A stretch of 9,613 bases of DNA from the NCBI GenBank assembly GCA_946886365.1, contig CAMPIM010000122.1:1-9613 (forward strand). The letters run 5' to 3'. This DNA is from an uncultured Novosphingobium sp. GTDB lineage: Bacteria; Pseudomonadota; Alphaproteobacteria; Sphingomonadales; Sphingomonadaceae. Below the pieces are notes generated by a model, which was not told the DNA's origin, ran no database searches, and worked only from the letters and a program-made list of their open reading frames with translations. Position numbers and translations under genes: made by a program. Shown in pieces: positions 1 to 7,512 of this stretch. Numbering within the stretch: the stretch's first letter is position 1; the number at the start of each line of letters is the position of its first letter.

Positions 1-294
1 AACCCGGAGCCGCCGCCCACATGTCCCTTCATCATACTAACAATGTCAAAGAGCCGACAACTTAAGAGGGACAGCCATTCTTCCTCGAAACTTGTTCCGA
101 GGGAGGTGCGTCCCGTCTATGTTGGCGACCGTCCGTTTCAGCGCCGCAGTGGCGTCGTTCCGTCCGGTGAGGCGGCATATATGGGTGGCTTTCCGAACCG
201 TCAAACAGTTTTTGCACTTTTGTTTCAGAAATTTTTGGACTTCCTCGGCTAGGGACAAATCCGACGCGCGATGCGGTGAAGGAATGGGGTCGGA
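1..294. other. Gene-free left edge, possible divergent gene start
   Basis: I see no convincing complete gene here. The open frames are short, lack good ribosome sites and have no recognisable content. On the minus strand, a GAAGGG Shine-Dalgarno-like stretch (30-25) precedes a GTG at 20-18, and an ATG at 22-20 in another frame, so a divergent gene may start here and run off the left end. Only about seven codons would be visible, too few to identify. A TTGTCG/TAGTAT pair on the minus strand about 15 bases apart, upstream of that start, is a weak promoter guess. Positions 195-240 are clearly AT-richer than the surroundings, as expected for a promoter region, but I find no good -35/-10 pair for the downstream flippase gene. 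Confidence 0.4.
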
Positions 295-1782
295 ATGGGT
301 TTGCAGGATGCCGATGCGAATGATGCGGGCTTTAGCGCGCGGATAAGGAGTGCCCTGTTCTGGCGATCGGGGAGCCAGATCGTGTCGCAGATGATCAGCT
401 GGGTCGTCACGCTGGTGGTGATCCGGCTCCTCGATCCCGCTGATTACGGACTGTTCGCGATGACGCAGGTAATCCTGAACTTCGCGACCTTTCTTAACGG
501 CTATGGGCTGGTGAGCGCGCTGGTCCAGTCGGAGACGCTCGATTCGCACAAGCTGCGTCAGGCCTTTGGCATCATGCTGCTGCTGAACGGCGGACTGGCG
601 CTGGCGCAGTTGCTGATCGCGCCCTGGGCGGCGGACTATTATGACCAACCCATGGTCGGCGATCTGCTGCGCGTACAGGCGCTGCTTTATCTATCGACGC
701 CGTTCATATCGATTCCCGAAGCGCTGATGGGGCGGGCACTGGATTTCAAGCGGCCAGCGCTGGTCAATCTGATTGCGGCGATAGCGTCGGCAGCCGTGGC
801 GCTGGCTGGCGCGCTGTCGGGATGGGGCGTGTGGACGCTGGTATTCGCACCGATGGCAGGATTCTGGGTAAAGGCCGTGGGCTATATATTCGCCACCGGC
901 TTCCGGCCGATCCCAAGCTTCGATTTTAGGGGCACAGGGGCGATGGTGGCTTATGGCGCATCGCTGCTGGGCGGCCAGCTTTTCTGGATCGTGCAGAGCC
1001 AGGCGGATATTTTCATCGGCGGGCGCGTGCTCAACGCGCATCAGCTTGGCCTCTATGCCGAAGCCTTGTTCCTCACGCAGATCTTCGTGTCGAAATTCAT
1101 TCCGCCCCTCAATGACGTTGCCTTTCCTGCCTATGCGCGCATGCAGAAGGATCCGGCACGAATCGCCTGGTCCTTCTGCAAGGCGGTGCGGCTGCTGCTG
1201 CTCATTTCCTGTCCGGTATATCTGGGGATGGCGGTGACAGCCGGGCCTCTGGTGGAAACGCTTTTCGGGACAAAATGGCTGGAGATGGCGCCCTTCGTTT
1301 CAGTGCTGGCGCTCGCCATGCCGTTCATGACGCTGCAGGTGATGTTCGCGCCGGTCAGCAATGCGCTGGGACGGCCCGGCACGACCGCGCGAATCGCCGC
1401 GGTGGGCGCGGTTCTCATGCCTGCGGCTTTCCTAATCGGCATTCAGTTCGGCGCGATTGGCCTGGCATGGGCGTGGCTGGGCGCCTTTCCCGTGTTGACG
1501 GTTGTTACGGCGCGCCTCGCCGGGGGGCCGATGGGGCTCCGGTTGTCCGAACTGATTCGGGCGGCGGCTCCGGGGCTGGGTTGTTCTATCCTGATGGCAG
1601 GCGCGGTCATGGCTATCGATTCGCAGCTGCCCCCCATGGCGGCGCTGGCGCGATTGAGCCTGCTGGTCCCGGCGGGCGGCCTCGCTTTTGTGGCCGCGCT
1701 GATGCTGTGTGCGCGCGGCACGCTGATGGAACTGGTCAGCCTGGTGATTCGGCGAGCGCCGCCCCTGCCCGCCGCCGCCTGA
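295..1782 (+). CDS. MOP-superfamily polysaccharide flippase (Wzx/WzxC-like)
   Basis: Probable inner-membrane flippase that moves undecaprenyl-linked O-antigen, capsule or exopolysaccharide repeat units to the periplasmic face. The 495-residue product has the length and all-helical hydrophobic pattern of the family, with membrane segments spread from about residue 30 to 475. The N-terminus has the family hallmark RLLDPADYG (44-52) after the first helix, followed by a GYGLVSALVQ segment (69-78), as in WzxC/AmsL-type transporters. The ATG at 295 is chosen because the next upstream in-frame ATG (271) is followed at once by a TGA at 277; AAGGA at 279-283 could serve as a distant ribosome site. No glycosyltransferase or polymerase gene is visible nearby, so the sugar substrate cannot be inferred. 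Family assignment is solid; the substrate is unknown. It ends one base from the convergent CBS gene. Confidence 0.85.
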   Translation: MGLQDADANDAGFSARIRSALFWRSGSQIVSQMISWVVTLVVIRLLDPADYGLFAMTQVILNFATFLNGYGLVSALVQSETLDSHKLRQAFGIMLLLNGGLALAQLLIAPWAADYYDQPMVGDLLRVQALLYLSTPFISIPEALMGRALDFKRPALVNLIAAIASAAVALAGALSGWGVWTLVFAPMAGFWVKAVGYIFATGFRPIPSFDFRGTGAMVAYGASLLGGQLFWIVQSQADIFIGGRVLNAHQLGLYAEALFLTQIFVSKFIPPLNDVAFPAYARMQKDPARIAWSFCKAVRLLLLISCPVYLGMAVTAGPLVETLFGTKWLEMAPFVSVLALAMPFMTLQVMFAPVSNALGRPGTTARIAAVGAVLMPAAFLIGIQFGAIGLAWAWLGAFPVLTVVTARLAGGPMGLRLSELIRAAAPGLGCSILMAGAVMAIDSQLPPMAALARLSLLVPAGGLAFVAALMLCARGTLMELVSLVIRRAPPLPAAA

Positions 1783-1783
1783 A

Positions 1784-2212
1784 TCAGGCCGACTGTATAT
1801 AGTCGCGCAGCGACGCCGCTTCCGATTCGATGCTGTCGATCCGGAACTTGACCAGGTCACCTATGGAAACGAGTCCGATAAGGACTCCGTCAACGACGAC
1901 AGGCAGGTGACGCACCCGCTTCTTGGTCATCAGCGACAGGCAGTGAATTACCGGCGTCTTGTCGTCCGTGGTGATGGCAGGCGCCGTCATCACTTCGCTC
2001 ACCTTGCGACCGAGCACCGCCGCACCATCCCGCGCGACTTGATGGACGAGGTCCCGTTCGGAAAAGATGCCCACCACCTGCCCGTCACCGACGACAGGCA
2101 CACAGCCGATCCGCCGTTCGGACAATAATTGAACCACGGAAAGAACGCTGTCGTCGGGCCGGACCTGAGTGACTTCGCGTCCTTTGCCCTGCAGAATCGC
2201 GGTGATCGTCAT
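1784..2212 (-). CDS. Tandem CBS-domain protein
   Basis: A 142-residue soluble protein made almost only of two CBS domains, about residues 5-62 and 72-129. Each ends with the typical strand-turn-helix block: GIFSERDLV (48-56) and GLVSIGDLV (113-121). VMTAPAITTDD (74-84) opens the second domain. CBS pairs form a Bateman module that usually binds adenine nucleotides (AMP, ATP, SAM) and acts as an energy or ligand sensor. There is no attached enzyme or transporter domain, so the partner is unknown. The ATG at 2212 is strongly supported by AAGGAG (2225-2220 on this strand) seven bases upstream. The gene is convergent with the flippase gene (one base between stops) and divergent from the small membrane protein, sharing a 75-bp upstream region that contains a perfect palindrome. 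Domain identity is firm; physiological role is not. Confidence 0.88.
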   Translation of the reverse strand: MTITAILQGKGREVTQVRPDDSVLSVVQLLSERRIGCVPVVGDGQVVGIFSERDLVHQVARDGAAVLGRKVSEVMTAPAITTDDKTPVIHCLSLMTKKRVRHLPVVVDGVLIGLVSIGDLVKFRIDSIESEAASLRDYIQSA

Positions 2213-2232
2213 GCCCCGTCTCCTTGCCGTTC

Positions 2233-2245
2233 AGACATTATGTCT
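2233..2245. promoter_or_regulatory. Perfect palindrome in divergent upstream region
   Basis: AGACAT-T-ATGTCT is a perfect 6+1+6 inverted repeat midway between the CBS gene start (2212) and the membrane-protein start (2288). On the minus strand it contains CATAAT, five of six matches to a -10 box placed suitably for the CBS gene, though no good -35 lies upstream. A dimeric regulator site acting on both genes is possible. This is inference from symmetry and position only, and a 13-bp palindrome can occur by chance. Confidence 0.3.
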
Positions 2246-2287
2246 CAGTCCCTTGATGATCCCACTTTCGTTCCCCAAAGAAAAGAG

Positions 2288-2587
2288 ATGAGAAACAAAC
2301 AGGGCCTCGATGATCCTCTGATTGCCGCAACCGCATGGGGACGGTTCCGCCGCATCATGTTTTGGATGGCAATCGGTGGCGCGCTGTGCGTCGGCGTTGC
2401 GCTTGTCTGCTTGCGGATATGGGCTGGACCGCTGCCGTTGCACATGGTTCTGGCCACCATCATCGGGGTCTGGTTGACCTTCATGCTAGGGACCGGATTG
2501 ATGGCGCTCGTGTTCCTGTCGAGCGGGACAGGACACGACGATCAGGTCATGGACCCGCTGAAGGACGAGGTATCGATCGATGACTGA
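2288..2587 (+). CDS. Small two-helix inner-membrane protein, unknown function
   Basis: A 99-residue hypothetical protein. After a polar start with LDDPLIAATAWGRFRRIM (7-24), there are two hydrophobic segments, about 24-44 and 52-77, joined by the short GPLPLH turn, then a polar acidic tail (SGTGHDDQVMDPLKDE, 79-94). It looks like a hairpin membrane protein with both ends on the same side; RFRR before helix 1 suggests cytoplasmic ends. The frame is open from 2129, with other ATGs at 2129 and 2240. I prefer 2288 because 2240 would leave only 27 bp for the divergent control region and has no ribosome site, while AAAGAAAAGAG directly precedes 2288, itself a weak site. Its last eight bases overlap the thioesterase gene, so the two are probably co-translated. 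I believe similar proteins occur beside this thioesterase in other sphingomonads, but cannot check that here. Confidence 0.7.
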   Translation: MRNKQGLDDPLIAATAWGRFRRIMFWMAIGGALCVGVALVCLRIWAGPLPLHMVLATIIGVWLTFMLGTGLMALVFLSSGTGHDDQVMDPLKDEVSIDD

Positions 2588-2957
2588 AAAAAGGGGCGAA
2601 CTGGTTCTGCGGGTGGTTCCCGGCATCACCCAGATCAATACCAACGGCCATATTTTTGGCGGGTGGATATTAAGCCAGATGGATATTGCGGGCGGCATCG
2701 TAGCGGGCCGACTGGCCGAAGGCGCGGTGGCGACCGTCGCGATCGATGGGATGAAATTCATATCGCCGATGCTGCTGGGCGATATTGTGACAGTCTATGC
2801 GCATGAGGAACGCCGCGGGCGGACCTCGATGGGCATTCGTGTCGATGTGGTGGCGACGCGCGGCGCGGATCAGCAGCAGATCGACCTTACCAGCGGCCTC
2901 TTCACCTTCGTCGCGCTGGACGACCAGCATCGACCCCGAGTTTTGCCCACGCGCTGA
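2580..2957 (+). CDS. Acyl-CoA thioesterase, YciA-like hotdog fold
   Basis: A 125-residue single hotdog-domain protein, near the usual length of YciA-type enzymes (about 130). It should hydrolyse acyl-CoA to free acid and CoA in the cytoplasm, normally as a hexamer. Family signatures are clear: GELVLRVVPG (6-15), NTNGHIFGGWILSQMDIAGG (20-39) with the likely catalytic Asp at 35, the VAIDGMKFISP strand (53-63), GDIVTVYA (67-74) and a C-terminal PRVLPTR. The ATG at 2580 lies inside the 3' end of the upstream membrane-protein gene (eight-base overlap), and GAGG at 2567-2570 provides a ribosome site nine bases away. YciA enzymes tend to be broad in chain length, so no specific substrate is claimed. 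A strong hairpin just downstream at 2978-3013 probably ends the transcript. Confidence 0.88.
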   Translation: MTEKRGELVLRVVPGITQINTNGHIFGGWILSQMDIAGGIVAGRLAEGAVATVAIDGMKFISPMLLGDIVTVYAHEERRGRTSMGIRVDVVATRGADQQQIDLTSGLFTFVALDDQHRPRVLPTR

Positions 2958-2977
2958 ATTGCCACTGGTGGAATATG

Positions 2978-3013
2978 AAAAAGGGAGCGGCGCGAACGCC
3001 ACTCCCTTTAATT
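2978..3013. terminator. Bidirectional intrinsic terminator
   Basis: The stem is AAAGGGAG (2980-2987) paired with CTCCCTTT (3002-3009), then a single C/A mismatch, then GGCG (2989-2992) paired with CGCC (2997-3000) around a CGAA tetraloop. The plus strand ends CCCTTTAATTCT. The minus-strand transcript ends in five Us (from AAAAA at 2978-2982), so it is stronger in that direction. It sits between the convergent thioesterase (+) and DUF4167 (-) genes, exactly where a shared terminator is expected. Confidence 0.8.
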
Positions 3014-3047
3014 CTATCCCGCCGCCTGTCCGAGGCAGAACGCTAGA

Positions 3048-3830
3048 TCATTCCGCCGCTTCGGCGGCCGGGCGCGCACGACGAGTGCGCTTGCGCGGCG
3101 CTTCCTCTGCGGCTGGCTCGCTGTCATTGTCGGCACGAGCGATCGACGGCGGCAGGACGGAAAGATCCAGTCCTTCGCTGCCCTCTGACTTCGCTGTGTC
3201 AGCCTTGCGGGGGCGGCCCCGGCGGGCGCGGGGCGCTTCAGGCGCTGCCGCAGCTTCCGCCTCGGGCTGAGGCGCGGGCGAACGCTCCACCACAGGCGCG
3301 GGAGCTTCCGGCGCTTCCATTTCCTGTCGTTCGGCTGCTTCATAGGCAGGGCGGTCCCGGCGCGGCCGATCCCGACGATTCCGGTCGCGATTGTCCTGCT
3401 GATCACGCGGCTGATCCCGGCGACGATCGCCTTCATAGCCACGCTCGAAATGCTGCTGCTGCTGCTGCTCGCCACGATTATCATCGCCCGCATATTCCGG
3501 AGCGTCGAAATCATCGCCTTCATAATCGACATTGTCTTCCGGTCGGCGGTAGCGCTGCTGCTGCTCCTCCTGCCGGGCGCGATTGTCGGCTAGCACGCGG
3601 AAATAATGATCGGCAAACTGCAGATAATATTCCGCATTAACCCGGTCGCCCGCCATCTGGGCGTCACGCGCCATATTCTTGTATTTTTCCAGAAGCTGGA
3701 CCGCGTTGCCGCGTGCGCGGTTGTCAATCCGGTTGCCGCTATCGCCACCGCCCCGGTTACCGCCGCTGGGACGTCCGTTATTGTTGTTCCGGCCGCGATT
3801 CCGGCGACCGGCCTGCCTGTTGTTGATCAA
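3048..3830 (-). CDS. DUF4167 protein with low-complexity tail
   Basis: A 260-residue protein of unknown function. The conserved DUF4167 region is about residues 5-82: a basic Arg/Asn/Gly-rich start, then RGNAVQLLEKYKNMARDAQ (40-58) and GDRVNAEYYLQFADHYFRVL (61-80). The rest is low complexity: a QQQQQ run (122-126), Arg/Asp-rich repeats (133-160), Ala/Pro/Glu-rich linker, an AT-hook-like RRGRPRKA (203-210), a short hydrophobic patch LDLSVLPPSIA (221-231) and a basic RKRTRRARP end. Such composition suggests nucleic-acid binding, which is inference. TTG at 3830 is the only workable start: an in-frame stop lies 11 codons upstream and the first internal Met is residue 53, inside the domain. Its neighbourhood beside prmC-prfA is typical of Alphaproteobacteria. 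It may have its own promoter in the 351-bp gap upstream. Confidence 0.87.
   Translation of the reverse strand: MINNRQAGRRNRGRNNNNGRPSGGNRGGGDSGNRIDNRARGNAVQLLEKYKNMARDAQMAGDRVNAEYYLQFADHYFRVLADNRARQEEQQQRYRRPEDNVDYEGDDFDAPEYAGDDNRGEQQQQQHFERGYEGDRRRDQPRDQQDNRDRNRRDRPRRDRPAYEAAERQEMEAPEAPAPVVERSPAPQPEAEAAAAPEAPRARRGRPRKADTAKSEGSEGLDLSVLPPSIARADNDSEPAAEEAPRKRTRRARPAAEAAE
3451..3470 (-). repeat. AGC/CAG trinucleotide run in the DUF4167 gene
   Basis: Read on the minus strand, the codons are GAG, five CAG in a row, then CAT, giving residues E-QQQQQ-H (121-127). It is a short pure microsatellite in the disordered part of the protein. Copy number could vary between strains without a frameshift because the unit is three bases. 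Confidence 0.8.
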
Positions 3831-4181
3831 GACCTGGTCCTTGCGTTCACTTTGCCATCATTCACTGAAATCATCGGTCAGTCGCTATCCTAAAGCACGG
3901 CCTGCTTATCAGGCCGGGTAGGGCTCCGCCGGACAGGGGCTGCGCGACAGCCCTTGCCCTTACGCTGCCAGAGGCGCCTGCGCAGCAGCGCCGTCGTGAC
4001 TTTGAAGGAGCGGGAAAACGGCCTTTTCTCGGCTAAGCCCACAGGGCAGATCCTCAGGATAATGCCGTCCCTGCTCCTCATGTAGTGTCTTTGGCGGGAT
4101 AAACCAAGCGAATTTCACTTGCGCCCGAGCAATTCCGGCGCGTTCGGTTCGTAGGCTGATCAGCACGAGGATCAGGAGCGC
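3831..4181 (-). other. Hairpin-rich gap between prmC and DUF4167 gene
   Basis: No convincing gene is seen in these 351 bases. Two small minus-strand frames (4166-3960, GTG start; 4081-3890, ATG start) overlap each other, lack good ribosome sites, and the second is rich in AGG, a rare codon in the neighbouring genes. The gap carries five inverted repeats: 4045-4066 (GGCA/TGCC enclosing ATCC/GGAT), 4011-4031 (CGGGAAAA/TTTTCTCG on the plus strand, one G-T pair; an A-C mismatch when read as minus RNA), 3973-3992 (GGCGC/GCGCC), 3937-3953 (GGGCTG/CAGCCC, 5-nt loop) and 3898-3916 (CGGCCTG/CAGGCCG, 5-nt loop). A sixth, CTGATC/GATCAG at 4156-4175, follows the prmC stop. Very weak minus-strand promoter-like boxes (TTGGTT, 17 bases, TACATG) lie at 4107-4079, just before the array. 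This could be a structured leader, a small RNA, or repetitive extragenic palindromes. None matches an RNA family I recognise. Confidence 0.45.
3838..3842 (-). promoter_or_regulatory. Ribosome binding site fixing a TTG start
   Basis: AAGGA on the minus strand lies seven bases before the TTG at 3830-3828, ideal spacing. No ATG or GTG offers an alternative start that keeps the conserved N-terminal domain, so this site supports the TTG call. Confidence 0.75.
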
Positions 4182-5005
4182 TCAAAGCTGTGGAGGACGA
4201 GTAACGACAAGACAACGGTCATGTCCCGCCATGTCCTTGCGCGTGGCCACGCCAAGTCCCTGTTCCTGAAGCAGGGCGGCGACGCTTTCTCTCTGGTCAT
4301 GGCCGATCTCGATCGCCGCCATGCCGCCTTCGGCCAGCAGCCGGGCGATCATGGGCGCGATACGTCGATAGTCGTCCAGGCCGTCGAGACCGGCGAAGAG
4401 GGCGCTTGCGGGTTCATGCAACACATCGCCCGCAAGGTCGGCATTGCTTTCAATATAGGGCGGGTTGGCCAGTATGAGATCGAACCGTTCAGCTATCCCC
4501 TCAGCCCAGTCGCCCAGTTGAAAGGTTGCGCGCGCGGCAAGCTCGAGATGTTCGGCATTGGCCCGGGCAACGGCGAGCGCGGCGGCGGAGCTGTCCACAC
4601 CGATGCCGGTCGCTTGCGGCCAATGATCCAAGGCCGCGAGCAGCAGCGCGCCCGATCCGGCGCCAAGGTCCAGGACACGTGCCGGTGCGCGCCCTTGGAA
4701 ATGGTCAATCGCGGCCTCGATCAGCGTTTCGGTGTCCGGACGCGGGATCAGGACATCGGGCGTCACCCGGAGGCTGATCGTCCAGAAATCGCGCACGCCG
4801 GTGATGTAGGCGATGGGTTCGCCTTCAATCCGTCGATCGATCAGCGCGCCAAAGCCGGAAGGCACCGTGAGGTCTTGCTGGCGAAGCAGCAATTCATTGC
4901 GACTGATGCCCAGCGCATGGGCGAGGAGCAGTTCGGCGTCGAGACGCGCTGTATCACTGACATTGTGGAGCCGGGCAGCCGCATCGCGAAGCGCCTGGGC
5001 GATGC

Positions 5006-5009
<4 letters not shown>
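4182..5009 (-). CDS. prmC: Release factor glutamine methyltransferase PrmC
   Basis: A 275-residue SAM-dependent methyltransferase (E. coli HemK/PrmC is 277) that N5-methylates the GGQ glutamine of peptide release factors RF1 and RF2, raising termination efficiency. The N-terminal helical substrate-recognition domain covers about residues 1-75; LIPRPDTE (87-94) leads into the catalytic domain. The SAM-binding motif I is DLGAGSGAL (114-122), the acidic end of strand 2 is GVDSS (137-141), and the glutamine-binding NPPYI is at 182-186, followed by the family's [17 protein letters not shown] (199-214). The start is GTG at 5009, and its GTGA overlaps the prfA stop by four bases, so translation is very likely coupled to prfA, the gene for its own substrate. 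All key motifs are intact. The next gene on the strand, DUF4167, is 351 bases away. Confidence 0.96.
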
Positions 5010-6096
<1,087 letters not shown>

Positions 6097-6097
<1 letters not shown>

Positions 6098-7359
6098 TAA
6101 AGAGCCGTCAGCTTCCCAACTAGCTCGGCCAGCGGCACGGCCTGCTGTTCCCCCGAACGCAGGTCGCGCAAACCCGCTTCGCCACGAACCAGTTCATCGT
6201 CGCCGATGATGACCGCCCAAGCGGCACCCGAAGCATTGGCGCGTTGCATCCGCTTCTTCATATTCCCCCGAAAACCCATGTCGCACATAATCCCGGCGCG
6301 GCGAAGATCAGCGACCAGGCCAATCGCCTTCGCTTCTGCCGCCTCGCCCAGCGGGATCATGACCACTGCGGGCGCGGAAGGTTCCGGCGCATCGATCAGC
6401 ATCGCAAGCCTCTCTATCCCCGCAGCCCAGCCGACGGCCGGGGTCGAGGGACCACCGAGATTTTCGATCAGCCCGTCATAGCGGCCTCCGCCCAGCACGG
6501 TGCCCTGCGCGCCCAGCCGATCGGTGATGAACTCAAAAGCGGTGTGACGGTAATAATCGAGGCCGCGTACCAGACGCGCATCGCGTTCCCACGCCACACC
6601 CGCCGCATCAAGGCCCGCCGTCACCTTGCCGAAGAAGTCGCGCGCTTCATCGGTCAGATAAGCGTCGATATCCGGCGCGCTGTCCGCCACGGGGCGGTCG
6701 CGCGGGTCCTTGCTGTCGAGGATGCGTAGCGGATTGCGATGCAGACGGTCGAGACTGTCCTTCGACAGCTGATCGCGATGCGCCTCGAAATGGGCGACCA
6801 GCGCGGCGCGCCACGCGTCACGGCTGGCCGCGTCCCCCAGCGTATTGAGGTTCAGAGTGACGCCTTCGGAAACGCCAAGCTCCCGGAGCAACTGGTCGGC
6901 AAAGACCAGCAATTCGACATCCGCGCCCGGCTCGCCCGCGCCGATGATCTCGGCATCCAATTGGTGAAACTGGCGGAAACGGCCCTTTTGGGGGCGTTCA
7001 TAGCGGAAGAGCGGTCCATGGGTCGCCACTTTGAGCGGCGAATATTGCTGCCAGCCTTCGGTGATGTAGGCGCGCGCGATCCCGGCGGTGAACTCGGGAC
7101 GCAGGGTTATACTGTCGCCGCCACGATCATCGAACGTGTACATTTCCTTGGAAACGACGTCGGTGCTTTCGCCAAGCGACCGGGCGAACACCGCCGTTGC
7201 TTCGAAGACCGGCACTTCGACGCGATGAAAGCCATAGAGCCTGCGGACCCGATCGAAGGTCGCGACCACATGGGCGAAACGTTCCTGGAACGCTTCCGCC
7301 GTGCCCCCCAGCATGTCTTGCGTGCCGCGCACCGGGCGCGGGGTTTCAATTTTCGCCAT
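6097..7359 (-). CDS. hisS: Histidyl-tRNA synthetase
   Basis: A 420-residue class II aminoacyl-tRNA synthetase that charges tRNA-His in the cytoplasm; E. coli HisRS is 424. The start [11 protein letters not shown] (8-17) is the family N-terminus. Motif 2 and its loop are [19 protein letters not shown] (115-133). TLRPEFT (85-91) precedes it, the histidine-specific LVRGLDYY is at 263-270 with the catalytic Arg at 265, and motif 3 is [11 protein letters not shown] (308-318). The C-terminal anticodon-binding domain is about 328-415 ([20 protein letters not shown] region). The ATG at 7359 has only a distant AAAGG upstream. It heads the minus-strand unit and is divergent from the M61 peptidase gene across 153 bp. 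Motif 2 is the ordinary bacterial type, not the divergent type reported in some other Alphaproteobacteria. Confidence 0.97.
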
Positions 7360-7512
7360 GGGGATGCGCCTTTAACGGCAAAGAAGGCTCAAGGAAACGC
7401 GCTTTTTTTGTCAGATAATTTCGTCGCTGTTCTTCGCGGTGGACGCATAGATTTTGGTTCGTCATGCTGAGTTCATGAGGCAATTCCTGCCACGTCTTTC
7501 ACGGAGACAGCC

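Noticed and set aside
43..252. 69-codon plus-strand frame in the left edge
   Set aside because: No ribosome site, no recognisable motif, and composition not like a coding sequence; treated as intergenic.
46..648. 200-codon minus-strand open frame over the flippase start
   Set aside because: Arg/His/Gln-rich product with no recognisable domain, lying antisense to a clear membrane protein; typical GC-rich antisense artefact.
2129..2287. Long N-terminal extension of the small membrane protein
   Set aside because: Starting at 2129 would run through the CBS gene start and its ribosome site on the opposite strand; the extension has no domain-like content.
3890..4166. Two small minus-strand open frames (63 and 68 codons) in the prmC-DUF4167 gap
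   Set aside because: They overlap in different frames, lack ribosome sites, and the first uses AGG several times, unlike neighbouring genes. The hairpins explain the region better. A conserved small protein cannot be wholly excluded without comparison.
7399..7410. GCGC plus T-run between hisS and the M61 gene as a terminator
   Set aside because: There is no adequate stem before the T-run, and the genes diverge, so no terminator is expected there.
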